Source: Gemmatimonadota bacterium (GTDB lineage Bacteria; Gemmatimonadota; Gemmatimonadetes; Gemmatimonadales; Gemmatimonadaceae). Taken from it: a stretch of 57,022 bases of DNA. A model generated the notes under the pieces. The model was not told where the DNA came from and searched no databases. It saw nothing but the letters and a program-made list of their open reading frames with translations. The stretch spans positions 1-57,022 of the forward strand of contig JAJPIM010000042.1 of assembly GCA_021324775.1 (NCBI GenBank), in the 5' to 3' direction. The translations under genes were made by a program, and so were the position numbers. The stretch's first letter is position 1. Each line of letters opens with the position of its first letter. Shown here one piece after another: positions 1 to 8,808 of this stretch.

Positions 1-1
1 C

Positions 2-175
2 GAAGCGGACGGCCGCGCGCACCAGCGGCTGCTGCGCGAGTTCCTGGCGGAGCACCTGGGTGATGGCACGGCGATGCGGGCGTTCGATGTGTGGGAGCGA
101 GGCGGATGGCATGCGGCCCCGGGTGCCGGCCCGGTCACGGCCGCGGCCGTTCTAGCTCCGGGCGACGGCGGATGA
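2..175 (+). CDS. C-terminal end of a protein, possibly RecO (partial)
   Basis: An open frame enters from the left edge and stops with TGA, which overlaps the selB ATG as ATGA, so the two genes are probably translationally coupled. The visible 57 residues contain [16 protein letters not shown] and [11 protein letters not shown]. The pattern of an Arg-Leu-Leu helix followed by a short 'F..WERG.W' end resembles the C-terminus of the recombination mediator RecO in related phyla, which I recall rather than can align. It does not resemble the SelA C-terminus, which would be the other expected neighbour of selB. Only the last exon-sized piece is visible, so the name is tentative. Confidence 0.45.
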   Translation, partial: EADGRAHQRLLREFLAEHLGDGTAMRAFDVWERGGWHAAPGAGPVTAAAVLAPGDGG

Positions 176-2061
176 TCCTGGGCACGGCCGGCCACATCGA
201 CCACGGCAAGACGGCATTGGTCAAAGCGCTCACCGGGATCGATACCGACCGGTTGCCGGAAGAGCAGCGGCGCGGGATCACGATCGAGCTTGGGTTTGCT
301 CCGCTGCGGCTGGGGAAGGCCGGCACCATCGGCGTCGTCGACGTGCCTGGCCATGAAGCATTCGTCCGAACGATGCTCGCCGGGGCGTCCGGCATCGACC
401 TGGCACTCCTTGTGATTGCCGCGGACGAGGGCGTCATGCCGCAGACGCGTGAGCACCTGGCGATTCTGGATCTGCTCGCGGTGCGCGCCGGGGTCGTGGC
501 AGTCACCAAGTCCGACCTGGTCGACGCGGATTGGATGGAGCTCGTGCGGGAGGACGTGACGGGATTGGTCGCCGGTACCGGGCTCGCGCGTGCGGCCATC
601 GTACCGGTCTCGGCCACCACGGGTTCCGGGATGGATGCGCTTCGCGAAGCGCTCGCCGCGGCGGTCGCGGCAGTGCCATCACGAGACAGCGCGGACCTGT
701 TCCGTCTGCCTGTGGACCGGAGCTTCACGATCAAGGGCACCGGCACGGTGGTTACCGGGACCGTGTGGACCGGCCAGCTCGGGATCGACGAAGTCGTGCG
801 CATCCTGCCTGGCAGCCGTACGGCCCGGGTGCGCGGGCTGCAATCGCACGGCCAGGCGGTGAGAGCGATCGCTCCTGGGATGCGCGCCGCCGTAAGTCTC
901 GCGGGCATAGAACGAGGCGATGTCGCCCGCGGGTGCACGCTTGTCACCGACGCGGCCTGGAATGCGTCCACGCGTCTCAGGGCGGACGTCGCGCTCCTTG
1001 CCGGCGCGCGGCCGATCGGTCCCCGGACGCGCATCCGATTCCACCTTGGCACACAGGATGTGTCGGGTCGGGTCGTGGCAACGGGTGGCGCACTGAGTGC
1101 GGGCGAACTCACGCCGGCCCGAGTGGTGCTCGATGAGCCCGTCATCGCCCGCGGGGGGGATCGGTTCGTGATCCGGTCCGGATCACCCGCGGCGACCGTA
1201 GGCGGAGGCGTGGTCACCGACCCGCTGCCGGGTTATCGCCGCCTCAAGCCGTGGCCGGATGCGGCGCCCTCGCCTGCAGAGCGGATCGTGCTCATCGCGC
1301 GCGACGTGGGCGGCCGGGGGGTGCCGCGGGCGTCACTCCCAGTCCGGATCGGATCGCGGCCAGCCGATGTCGAACGCGATCTCGCGGACGCGGCGGACCG
1401 TATCGACGTGATTGGCGACACCCTGTACGAGCGCGGTGTCGTGGCGCACGCGACGGAGCAGATCCTGGCGGCGGTCGATGCGCACCATGCGCGCGCGCCA
1501 CTCGAGCCGGGCATGTCGCTGCAATCCGCCCGGGCGGCGAATCCGGCAGGGGCGGTGCTGGCCGAGGCGGTGATTGCGCGGCTGGAGGAGGCCGGCACGA
1601 TCGTGACCGACCACGGGGTGGTGCGGCGGGCTGGCTGGATGCCGCGTCCGTCGGCGGCTCAGCAGTCGGAGCTGGAGCGTCTCACCGCAACGATTCGGGG
1701 TGCCGGCCGCGAGCCTCCATCGGCCAGCGAACTGGCCCTCAGCGGCGTAGGTCAGACAGAGTCGGATGTGCTGACACTTTTACGATTGTTAGATCGTAGG
1801 GGTGTGGTGCGGCAGGTCGAGCCGAATCGCTTCTATTCGGTGGAAGCGTTGCGGGCGATGGCCGAGGCGCTCAGAACGGGGATGCAGGCGGGCCAGGAAT
1901 ATGGGCCTGCGGAACTTCGAGCATTTGTGGGGGTTTCGCGGAAGTATCTGATTCCGCTGCTGGAGTACTACGACCGGGTGGGAGTGACCGATCGGCGAGG
2001 GCAGGGCCGGGTCGTTCGGCAGGCTGGGTCAGGAGCGTCCCCGGGCGTTCCCGGGGCGTGA
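172..2061 (+). CDS. selB: Selenocysteine-specific translation elongation factor SelB
   Basis: A 629-residue GTPase that delivers Sec-tRNA(Sec) to UGA codons marked by a SECIS hairpin. The ATG at 172 starts [20 protein letters not shown], placing the P-loop (GHIDHGKT) at residues 7-14. G3 is DVPGHE, and G4 is the SelB form TKSD. The EF-Tu-like domains ([16 protein letters not shown], about residue 185) follow, then a long C-terminal half made of winged-helix repeats that in this family bind the SECIS loop. An upstream in-frame ATG at 91 would add 27 basic residues before the P-loop and was rejected. The start overlaps the stop of the preceding gene. Its evident client here is the UGA-containing formate dehydrogenase at 32.8 kb. 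selA, selD and selC are not in the window. Confidence 0.96.
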   Translation: MILGTAGHIDHGKTALVKALTGIDTDRLPEEQRRGITIELGFAPLRLGKAGTIGVVDVPGHEAFVRTMLAGASGIDLALLVIAADEGVMPQTREHLAILDLLAVRAGVVAVTKSDLVDADWMELVREDVTGLVAGTGLARAAIVPVSATTGSGMDALREALAAAVAAVPSRDSADLFRLPVDRSFTIKGTGTVVTGTVWTGQLGIDEVVRILPGSRTARVRGLQSHGQAVRAIAPGMRAAVSLAGIERGDVARGCTLVTDAAWNASTRLRADVALLAGARPIGPRTRIRFHLGTQDVSGRVVATGGALSAGELTPARVVLDEPVIARGGDRFVIRSGSPAATVGGGVVTDPLPGYRRLKPWPDAAPSPAERIVLIARDVGGRGVPRASLPVRIGSRPADVERDLADAADRIDVIGDTLYERGVVAHATEQILAAVDAHHARAPLEPGMSLQSARAANPAGAVLAEAVIARLEEAGTIVTDHGVVRRAGWMPRPSAAQQSELERLTATIRGAGREPPSASELALSGVGQTESDVLTLLRLLDRRGVVRQVEPNRFYSVEALRAMAEALRTGMQAGQEYGPAELRAFVGVSRKYLIPLLEYYDRVGVTDRRGQGRVVRQAGSGASPGVPGA

Positions 2062-2184
2062 TAGGTGTGAGAAAATGAGACGGTTTGCGGGCGTAAATGG
2101 CGCATAGCGTGACAACGGAGCGATCAATGCCGGAGGAGCAGGGCGCACGGATAGAGTTGCTCGTCTGGGGCTCGCGCGCTTTGC

Positions 2185-2213
2185 TTGACAGCCTTGGCCT
2201 TGGACCCTATCGT
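2185..2213 (+). promoter_or_regulatory. Sigma-70-type promoter
   Basis: TTGACA at 2185-2190 is followed after 17 bases by TATCGT at 2208-2213. It lies 78 bases upstream of the sorting-domain gene, which explains why a TTG frame opening at 2213 cannot be the true start: it lies inside the -10 box. Confidence 0.5.
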
Positions 2214-2290
2214 TGCGGAACCGAAGAAAACCCGTGAACCATTCGACAGGAGTAGGCGGCGGACTTTTTTCGTCAGCGTGGAGTGTGCGT

Positions 2291-2836
2291 ATGGGTGCCC
2301 AATTGGGGACCGGCGCAAACCATCGAGTGCCTGAGCGGCGAACACGTGGCAGCTCGGCGGTGTGGATGCGAGTCGCGAGTCTGCTCGCGGCGGTGTTCGT
2401 AGCGTCGTTCGTTCCCAATCGCGCGACGGCCCAGACGGAGCAGCCTGGCGTCGTAGCGAATCAGAAGCGTCAAACGGGTGCGTTGCTGGGACTCGGCAAG
2501 AATTATCCGAGCCCATTCAGCGCGACCACGCGCATACCGTTCACGGTCGGTGACGCGCCCACGTGCACGGATGGCGGGCGTCGCTATCACGTCAATCTCC
2601 GCATCTACAATCTGGTCGCCCAGGTCGTCGCCGTTCCGGTGATGGCGGAGGGCGGACCGAGTGCGGCGGCGGTCGGCCAGCCCGTGCAGGGTATGGATCT
2701 GCCGTGCGGGCAGTACACCGCGTACTGGGACGGCGTCGGCCTCGCCAACAACCGCGAAGTGCCGCCCGGGATGTACCTCTATCGGCTCGAGGTCAACGGC
2801 AAAGCGGTTGGCCGGAAGATGCTGATCCAGCGGTAG
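2291..2836 (+). CDS. Secreted protein with a FlgD-like / type A sorting-like domain
   Basis: 181 residues from the ATG at 2291, which has GTGGAG about 8 bases upstream; the in-frame ATG at 2366 is an alternative. A hydrophobic signal segment (RVASLLAAVFVASF) ends near ATAQ. The rest is one immunoglobulin-like fold. It begins LGKNYPSPFSATTRIPF, continues NLRIYNLVAQVV, has YTAYWDGVG and PPGMYLYRLEV, and ends GRKMLIQR. This N-Y-P-x-P-F ... W-D-G ... G-x-Y-x-Y sequence is the hallmark of FlgD Ig-like and T9SS type A sorting domains, normally found as the tail of much larger secreted proteins. Here the domain is essentially the whole mature protein. Its role is unknown; an adaptor or a truncated cell-surface protein is possible. 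Confidence 0.7.
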   Translation: MGAQLGTGANHRVPERRTRGSSAVWMRVASLLAAVFVASFVPNRATAQTEQPGVVANQKRQTGALLGLGKNYPSPFSATTRIPFTVGDAPTCTDGGRRYHVNLRIYNLVAQVVAVPVMAEGGPSAAAVGQPVQGMDLPCGQYTAYWDGVGLANNREVPPGMYLYRLEVNGKAVGRKMLIQR

Positions 2837-3010
2837 GCACACCGCTGGACATCGTTCAACTGAACGCGCTCCCCACAACCGTTAGCGATGGCGAATCCTC
2901 GGCTCACTCGAGCATGGGGACAGCTCGTGGGGACAATTCAACCAGCCTACGAGTGTCCGCCGACACGGAGTGCCGTGCGTTCCGCGAGTGGCCGTGTGCT
3001 GCGTCCGCCG

Positions 3011-3652
3011 CTAACGGCGCAGCAGATGAAAAGCGTGGTCCCAGTCGTTGCTGCGGAATCCGGGAATGCACCATAGCATGGCCAGTGGCTCGATTGCTCG
3101 CGCCGCGCACGCGCCGCCCATGTCGGCGCCTTCCCATCCCAGTTGCGCGATCACGCCGGCCGCGGCCGACTTGGCTGAGGCGTCGTCGCCGCAATAGAAC
3201 ATCGTCGGCTTCACGCCGCCAAAATCCGGATCGACCATCAAGTCGCTGCCCACACTGTTGAACGCCTTGACGAAGTGGGCATCGGGATACGCCCGCTGCA
3301 GCGTCTCCATGAGCGACGAGCCGGGTCCGGTGAAGCACCGCAGAACGCCGTCCTCGGGCGGGGCATCGGTGATCGGGTTCGTGGTGTCGATCACGAGTTT
3401 GCCGCGAAGATTTGCGGCGCCCGCTTCCTTGAGTGCCGCGTCGGCCGCCGTGCCTTTCACTGCGAGCACGAGGACCTCACCCCACTTGGCGACGTCGGCG
3501 AACGTGCCGCTCTCGATGCCCGTCGTGGCACTGAATTCTCTCAACTTGCCTGGCGTGCGGCTTCCGATCTTCACGCGATGTCCCTTGGCATGCAGGCCGG
3601 TTGCGAGTGCTTGTCCCACCGCGCCAGAGCCGAGTATCCCGAAGCTGCTCAC
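3011..3652 (-). CDS. NADP-dependent oxidoreductase of the F420-reductase/pyrroline-reductase-like fold
   Basis: 213 residues from a GTG at 3652, chosen because AGGAGA sits 7 bases upstream and the protein then begins directly with the Rossmann motif SSFGILGSGAVGQALATGL. SRTPGK after the second strand is the usual 2'-phosphate binding pattern for NADP. Further family marks are VLVLAVKGTAADAAL, the DTTNPI loop, and KAFNSVG, which aligns with the NADPH-dependent F420 reductase (Npd/DUF) family. That family also contains many members not acting on F420, so the substrate is open. It is convergent with the gene on its left, and no operon partner is evident. Confidence 0.82.
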   Translation of the reverse strand: MSSFGILGSGAVGQALATGLHAKGHRVKIGSRTPGKLREFSATTGIESGTFADVAKWGEVLVLAVKGTAADAALKEAGAANLRGKLVIDTTNPITDAPPEDGVLRCFTGPGSSLMETLQRAYPDAHFVKAFNSVGSDLMVDPDFGGVKPTMFYCGDDASAKSAAAGVIAQLGWEGADMGGACAARAIEPLAMLWCIPGFRSNDWDHAFHLLRR

Positions 3653-3805
3653 TGGCTGTCTCCTGATTGTGGGTCCATCTAACGCGCTGTCACCCGACGA
3701 GTCGCGCGACGATGAAAGACGTTCGGATGCAAGCAGAGAACCGTGAGCCGAGTTCCTGCGGCCGGGCACGCCAGGCAGGCCTGGCGCGTGTCCTGAGGCC
3801 GCGCG

Positions 3806-4369
3806 TCAGGGAGGCGGCCCTGCTCCAGCGCTGGGCGGGATCTTGTGTCCGGAAGCGGTCGATTGCGCGCGCAAACTGTTGAGGAGGGCGCGCGCATCGG
3901 CATTGGACTGAGCGGTCGCGGCGGGATTCGGAGTAACGGCTGGTTCCGATCCGGTGGCGGCAGGCGGCTGCGGACCCGGCGGCGACGGCCCGGCTCGAAG
4001 CATGCCCGGCGGGACCACGCCGGCTGGACGGGGCGGGGCTGACCCCAGCGCGAGCTGCACGTGCCGGTCGACCGAGTGGAGGATCCGGGATGCCTGCTCG
4101 GGGTCCTGGGCGAGGCGGCGCGCGGTCTCTTCGAGACTCGCCTCTGTCACGCCATACTTCCGCAGGATCGAATCGCGGACCATGGCGCGTCCCGCGCTGT
4201 CGCGTGTCGTCTCTGCTCCGCCTGGCAGCACGGCGCGGCGAAGGTCGGCGAGGGCGCGGACAAACGTGGAGTCGGCTGCGCTGTCCGGTGCGGGCTGGGT
4301 GGGCCGGCACCCGGCAACACCTACCGTCGCACAGAACAGTAGTCCCGCTTGCCGGCGTGCGCGGCGCAT
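3806..4369 (-). CDS. Lipoprotein with a DUF4296-like helical core
   Basis: 187 residues. The N-terminus [20 protein letters not shown] is a lipoprotein signal with Cys21 as the likely acylated residue. The middle (residues about 35-105) is helical. [19 protein letters not shown] followed by [11 protein letters not shown] resembles the DUF4296 pattern 'IF.KYG.T...F......Y..NP.....IY', known mostly from Bacteroidota lipoproteins. The C-terminal 75 residues are rich in Pro and Ala and are probably disordered. Its frame is open far upstream, but that part is antisense to clpB and is spurious. It is divergent from clpB with about 120 bases between the starts. The family match was made by eye. Confidence 0.7.
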   Translation of the reverse strand: MRRARRQAGLLFCATVGVAGCRPTQPAPDSAADSTFVRALADLRRAVLPGGAETTRDSAGRAMVRDSILRKYGVTEASLEETARRLAQDPEQASRILHSVDRHVQLALGSAPPRPAGVVPPGMLRAGPSPPGPQPPAATGSEPAVTPNPAATAQSNADARALLNSLRAQSTASGHKIPPSAGAGPPP

Positions 4370-4489
4370 GCGAGCAGACAGGGCTGTTGGCGGGCCCGGC
4401 GCGTGTCGCCGCACCTCAGTGCGCCGGGACAGCACGCCTGGCGCAGAGGGGCGATATCTTTTCCAACTCACCATGGATGGGATGGACAC

Positions 4490-7165
4490 GTGGTCAATGC
4501 CGACCGGCTGACGGTAAAATCGACCGAGGCGCTCAACGACGCAATCGCGCTGGCGCGCCAGAATGGGAATCCGCTGGTGTACGATATGCACCTGTTGCTG
4601 GCGTTGCTGCGGCAGGACGAGGGCATTGTCGTCCCCATCCTGCAGAAACTCGGCGCGAATGTGGCCTCGCTGCGGGACCAGTTGGAGCGTGAAGCCGAGC
4701 GCCTGCCGAAGCAGAGTAACGCCCAGCCGTCGCTGTCGCGAGAGCTGAACGGTGTGCTCGACCGGGCTGAGGGTGAAGCGCGGCAACTGAACGACGAGTA
4801 CATCTCGACCGAGCATCTGTTGCTGGCGCTGGCCGACGCGCGCGGCACCGAGAGCAAGAGACTGCTCGAGGGCGTGGGCGCGACCAAGTCCGCCCTGCTG
4901 GACGCGCTCCGATCGATTCGCGGCTCGCACCGGGTGACCGACCAGACCCCGGAAAACCAGTATCAGGCACTCCAGCGGTATACCCGGGATCTCACGGACG
5001 TTGCCCGAAAGGGGAAACTCGACCCCGTGATCGGCCGGGACGAGGAGATCCGCCGGGTAATCCAGGTGCTGTCGCGGCGCACGAAGAACAACCCCGTCCT
5101 CATCGGCGAGCCCGGCGTGGGGAAGACCGCGATCGCGGAAGGCCTCGCCCAGCGCATCGCCAATGGCGATGTGCCGGAGGGACTCAAGAACAAACGGCTG
5201 ATCGCGCTCGATCTGGGCGCCTTGATCGCGGGCGCCAAATACCGCGGCGAGTTCGAGGAGCGGCTCAAAGCGGTCCTCAAGGAGATCACGGACGCGCAGG
5301 GCCAATTCGTGGTGTTTATCGACGAGTTGCACACCCTTGTCGGCGCGGGGAAGGCCGAGGGGGCGATGGATGCCGGCAATATGCTCAAGCCGGCGCTGGC
5401 ACGGGGCGAGTTGAGAGTGGTCGGCGCGACGACGCTCGACGAGTACCGGAAGTACATCGAAAAAGACGCCGCCCTAGAGCGGCGATTCCAACCCGTGTTC
5501 GTCGGAGAACCATCGGTGGAGAGCACGATCGCGATCCTCCGCGGCCTCAAGGAGCGCTACGAGGCGCACCACGGCGTCCGGATCACCGACGGCGCGGTAG
5601 TGGCGGCGGCGACGTTGTCCAATCGCTACATCGGCGACCGGTTCCTGCCGGACAAGGCGATCGATCTCATCGACGAAGCGGCATCGCGGCTTCGGATCGA
5701 AATCGATTCACTGCCGCAGGAGATCGACGAAGTCGAGCGGCGCATCATGCAGCTCGAGATCGAGCGTGAGGCGTTGCGCAAGGAGAAGGACAAGGCATCG
5801 GCGGAGCGGCGCGAAGCGTTGGAGCGCGAGCTGAACGAGTTGCGCGAGCGGTCTGACGGGATGAAAGCGCAGTGGCAGCAGGAGAAGGAGACACTCGGCA
5901 CCGTCGGCCGCATCAAGCAACAGATCGATGAGGCGCGAGTGCAGGCGGAGCAGGCCACCCGGGCCGGAGACCTCGGCAGGGCGGCGGAATTGAGCTACGG
6001 GCGGATTCCGCAGCTCGAGGGTGAGATGCGGGCGGCCGAGACACGGCTCGCGGCGGCTGCGGACGGCGGCGGGCCCCGATTCCTGCATCAGGAAGTCACC
6101 GCGGACGACGTGGCGGAAGTCGTCGCGAAATGGACGGGGATCCCAGTGCAGCGGATGCTGGAAGGCGAGCGCGAGCGGTTGACCAAACTGGACGAAGTCC
6201 TCGCGTCGCGGGTGATCGGACAGCGCGAGGCGGTGCACGCCGTGGCGGACGCTGTGCGGCGTGCGCGCGCGGGGCTGCAGGATCCCAACCGGCCGATCGG
6301 CTCGTTCATCTTCCTCGGGCCGACGGGTGTGGGCAAGACCGAGACGGCGCGCGCGTTGGCGGAGTTCCTGTTCGACAACGAGCAGGCGATGGTCCGCATC
6401 GACATGTCGGAGTACATGGAGAAGCACGCGGTCGCGCGGCTGATCGGCGCGCCGCCGGGGTATGTCGGGTACGAAGAGGGGGGACAACTGACCGAGGCGG
6501 TCCGCCGGCGCCCCTATTCGGTGCTGTTGCTCGACGAGATCGAGAAGGCGCATCCCGACGTGTTCAACATCCTGCTCCAGATTCTCGATGATGGCCGGCT
6601 CACCGATTCGCAGGGCCGCACGGTGGATTTCCGCAACACCGTGATCATCATGACGTCGAACATCGGGAGTCCCTACATCCTGGAGCACGCGACCGCGGAC
6701 TGGGGTGAGGTCGAGGCGCAGGTGCTGGCGGCGCTCCGGCAGCATTTCCGTCCCGAGTTCCTGAACCGGGTGGACGACGTGATCGTATTTCGTCCGCTGG
6801 GCGAGGAGCAGATCGAACGGATCATCGATCTGCAACTGCATCGGCTGGAGCGGCTGCTGGCGGAGCGGAAGCTCACGATCGAGCTGTCGCCCGAGGCGCG
6901 GCGGGCGATCGCGGCGGAGGGGTACGAGCCGGCGTACGGGGCGCGGCCGCTCAAGCGGGCGTTGCAGCGGATGGTACAGAATCCGCTCGCGCTCGGCGTG
7001 CTGGAAGGGAAGTTCAAAGACGGCGACCACGTCCTCGTGAATGCGGGCCCGGATGGGGCGTTGACGTTCGAAGTCGCGCCGGCATCGGCGGGCGATGGTA
7101 GTCGCCGCGGGGCTGAGAAGCGGGAAACCCGGGGTGAGCCTGCGGCGGCTGGCCGGCGACGTTAG
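4490..7165 (+). CDS. clpB: ATP-dependent disaggregase ClpB
   Basis: 891 residues from the GTG at 4490, giving [20 protein letters not shown], the normal ClpB N-terminus. The double Clp-N repeat occupies residues 1-150. NBD1 has Walker [14 protein letters not shown] near residue 205 and Walker [15 protein letters not shown]. The coiled-coil M domain follows (about 400-525), which distinguishes ClpB from ClpA and ClpC. NBD2 has Walker [14 protein letters not shown] near residue 609 and Walker [15 protein letters not shown]. The C-terminal domain ends [16 protein letters not shown]. The protein extracts polypeptides from aggregates together with DnaK in the cytoplasm. No CIRCE element is visible in the short divergent region. 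The frame upstream of 4490 to 4349 is antisense to the lipoprotein gene. Confidence 0.97.
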   Translation: MVNADRLTVKSTEALNDAIALARQNGNPLVYDMHLLLALLRQDEGIVVPILQKLGANVASLRDQLEREAERLPKQSNAQPSLSRELNGVLDRAEGEARQLNDEYISTEHLLLALADARGTESKRLLEGVGATKSALLDALRSIRGSHRVTDQTPENQYQALQRYTRDLTDVARKGKLDPVIGRDEEIRRVIQVLSRRTKNNPVLIGEPGVGKTAIAEGLAQRIANGDVPEGLKNKRLIALDLGALIAGAKYRGEFEERLKAVLKEITDAQGQFVVFIDELHTLVGAGKAEGAMDAGNMLKPALARGELRVVGATTLDEYRKYIEKDAALERRFQPVFVGEPSVESTIAILRGLKERYEAHHGVRITDGAVVAAATLSNRYIGDRFLPDKAIDLIDEAASRLRIEIDSLPQEIDEVERRIMQLEIEREALRKEKDKASAERREALERELNELRERSDGMKAQWQQEKETLGTVGRIKQQIDEARVQAEQATRAGDLGRAAELSYGRIPQLEGEMRAAETRLAAAADGGGPRFLHQEVTADDVAEVVAKWTGIPVQRMLEGERERLTKLDEVLASRVIGQREAVHAVADAVRRARAGLQDPNRPIGSFIFLGPTGVGKTETARALAEFLFDNEQAMVRIDMSEYMEKHAVARLIGAPPGYVGYEEGGQLTEAVRRRPYSVLLLDEIEKAHPDVFNILLQILDDGRLTDSQGRTVDFRNTVIIMTSNIGSPYILEHATADWGEVEAQVLAALRQHFRPEFLNRVDDVIVFRPLGEEQIERIIDLQLHRLERLLAERKLTIELSPEARRAIAAEGYEPAYGARPLKRALQRMVQNPLALGVLEGKFKDGDHVLVNAGPDGALTFEVAPASAGDGSRRGAEKRETRGEPAAAGRRR

Positions 7166-7172
7166 GCCGGCG

Positions 7173-7697
7173 GTGGCTGGATTGGGGACCCGTCACGCGG
7201 GCGGGGCGGTAGCGGAGACTGACGCGCGGTGGATGGCCGAGGCGCTGGCGGTCGCACTCGAAGCGGGTGCTGCGGGCGAGGTGCCGGTTGGCGCGGTGCT
7301 CGTGTCGAATGGGGCGATGGTAGCGTCCTCAGGGAACCGCTCGCGCCGCGACCGCGATGCGACTGCTCACGCGGAGCTGCTGGTCTTGCGTGCCGGGGCC
7401 GCGGCCGTGGCCGGCCCGGTGCTGACGGGCTGTACGTTGTACGTGACACTGGAGCCCTGTGCGATGTGTGCGGGCGCGATCGTGTTGGCGCGCGTCGATC
7501 GCGTGGTGTTTGGCGCGTGGGATGACAAGGCGGGGATGGCCGGGTCGGTGGGCGACCTGTTGCGGCATCCGCGGCTCAATCATCGGCCCGAAGTGACGGC
7601 CGGCGTGTGTGCCGATGCCAGCGCGGCGTTGCTGGCGGAGTTTTTCGCGGCCAGGCGGGCGGAGAAGCGAGAGGACACGCGCGGGCGGCCTGAATAG
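7173..7697 (+). CDS. tadA: tRNA-specific adenosine deaminase TadA
   Basis: A zinc-dependent enzyme converting A34 of tRNA-Arg(ACG) to inosine. The active site reads TAHAEL (His ligand plus catalytic Glu) and LEPCAMCAGA (Cys ligands). The TadA-type tail DDKAGMAGSVGDLLRHPRLNH and DARWMAEALAVALEA near the N-terminus separate it from cytidine deaminases. The start is uncertain: GTG at 7173 gives 174 residues, whereas the ATG at 7095 would overlap clpB by 71 bases and add 26 residues. The gene lies immediately after clpB. The TAG stop is followed in the same frame by a toxin remnant. Confidence 0.92.
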   Translation: MAGLGTRHAGGAVAETDARWMAEALAVALEAGAAGEVPVGAVLVSNGAMVASSGNRSRRDRDATAHAELLVLRAGAAAVAGPVLTGCTLYVTLEPCAMCAGAIVLARVDRVVFGAWDDKAGMAGSVGDLLRHPRLNHRPEVTAGVCADASAALLAEFFAARRAEKREDTRGRPE

Positions 7698-7706
7698 AGC
7701 CGGCCC

Positions 7707-7805
7707 GTGTTCTACGACGTCGGCGAAAGCAGTGTCGAAATCCTGGCGATCGTGGCGAAACCGGAGGCGGAGGCATGGCTCGCGCAATTCGGAAGCCCAG
7801 AGTAA
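7707..7805 (+). pseudogene. C-terminal remnant of a RelE/ParE-type toxin
   Basis: An open frame of 32 codons, in the same frame as tadA and beginning 9 bases after its stop. It translates as VFYDVGESSVEILAIVAKPEA and then EAWLAQFGSPE. 'VFYDV....VEILAIV.K.EA' is the last strand pair of RelE/ParE mRNA interferases. All upstream parts of the toxin fold and its catalytic residues are missing. The frame runs 31 bases into the following antitoxin gene, as in toxin-first operons. It is therefore read as a deletion relic fused behind tadA. Confidence 0.72.
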
Positions 7806-8050
7806 GAGAGGTTCCACTGTCGGTCATCAAGGACGACCTCTCTCGCTTTCTGCACGAAGCTGAAACTCAGGCGATTGTGATCACGCGTCACGGCAAGCCG
7901 GCAGGCGTCCTGGTGGGCTTCGAGTCAGAGGACGATTGGTTCGACTACCGGCTGGAGAATGACCCTCGGTTTCTGCGTCGCATCGATGAGGCCCGGGTGA
8001 GCGTTAGAGCTGGCCGAGCGGCGCGTCTCGAAGATCTCGATTCGGAGTGA
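7775..8050 (+). CDS. Phd/YefM-family antitoxin
   Basis: 91 residues starting MARAIRKPRVREVPLSVIKDDLSRFL. Family features are the 'VPLS..K..LS..L......I.ITRHGKPAGVLVGFE' core, including TRHGKPAGVLV, which forms the DNA-binding dimer of Phd/YefM proteins. The C-terminal part (DDWFDYRLENDPRFLRRIDEAR) is the toxin-neutralising region in this family. GGAGGCGGAGGC precedes the ATG. Only a 32-codon toxin tail lies upstream and no toxin lies downstream, so this is an orphan antitoxin. It may persist as a regulator or as protection against a related toxin elsewhere. Confidence 0.88.
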   Translation: MARAIRKPRVREVPLSVIKDDLSRFLHEAETQAIVITRHGKPAGVLVGFESEDDWFDYRLENDPRFLRRIDEARVSVRAGRAARLEDLDSE

Positions 8051-8120
8051 GCGATGGCTTGTGGGTCAAGGCGAAAGCCCGGCCCAAGACCATCCAAGCG
8101 CCGCCTCACCGGGGGCGGAG

Positions 8121-8783
8121 TTACGGCATCTCCGCCGCCACCTCCTTGGGCACGACGAACAGCCGGCCGACGATCATCCCGAAAACCGTGCCGACAACGT
8201 GCGCGACGTACGCCACTCCGCCCGTCTGGACCGCGGCCACCGAGCCGACGTTGACGAGCTGCATCAGGAACCAGACCCCGATGAGCAGCGCCGCCGGGAT
8301 CCGCGTCACCTGAATGAAGATGACGATGACGAGGAGCGAGCGGATCCGATCGCGTGGGTACGTGACGAGGAACGCGCCCATGACGGCGGCGATCGCCCCG
8401 CTGGCGCCGACGTTTGGCACCGTCGAGGCGGGGCTGGCCAGCACCTGAGCGAGCATGGCGACCAGGCCGCCCACGAGGTAGAACGTGAGGTACCGGCCTC
8501 GACCCATCGTGTCTTCCATCTCGGGGCCAAAGGCCCATAGGAATACCATGTTGCCGAGAATGTGCGACCAGCCGCCATGCAGGAACATCGCGGTGAAGAG
8601 CGTCACCCAATCATGACCGGCCATGATATTCGCTGGGACCGCCGACCATTTGAGCACGAAGGCGTCGCCATTGGCCAGCTCCAGTCCGAAGACGGCAAAG
8701 TTGACCAGAATGATGCACACGGTGACGAGCGGCACTCGCACCGGCCGACGCGTCGCATCGGTCAACGGGATCAAGGCTCCCAT
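8121..8783 (-). CDS. Rhomboid-family intramembrane serine protease
   Basis: 220 residues with six predicted membrane helices. The catalytic Ser is in VGASGAIAAVMGAFL and the catalytic His in VAHVVGTVFGMIVG. The L1 loop and second helix carry FTAMFLHGGWSHILGNMVFLW, the usual rhomboid HxxxxHxxxN motif. GAGGAGAG lies 3 bases before the ATG. The gene is separated by only 25 bases from the permease gene upstream on the same strand, so the two may be co-transcribed. Substrates cannot be inferred. Confidence 0.93.
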   Translation of the reverse strand: MGALIPLTDATRRPVRVPLVTVCIILVNFAVFGLELANGDAFVLKWSAVPANIMAGHDWVTLFTAMFLHGGWSHILGNMVFLWAFGPEMEDTMGRGRYLTFYLVGGLVAMLAQVLASPASTVPNVGASGAIAAVMGAFLVTYPRDRIRSLLVIVIFIQVTRIPAALLIGVWFLMQLVNVGSVAAVQTGGVAYVAHVVGTVFGMIVGRLFVVPKEVAAEMP

Positions 8784-8808
8784 GCTCTCTCCTCAGTGAT
8801 GGAGTCGG

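Noticed and set aside
2926-2945. GGGGACA motifs at 2.93, 27.29 and 29.8 kb as a REP-type family
   Set aside because: Only a short heptamer is shared, no palindromic unit surrounds it and no RAYT-type transposase is seen in the window.
5708-7030. 440-codon open frame antisense to clpB
   Set aside because: Arises from the high-GC codon structure of clpB; no family resemblance.
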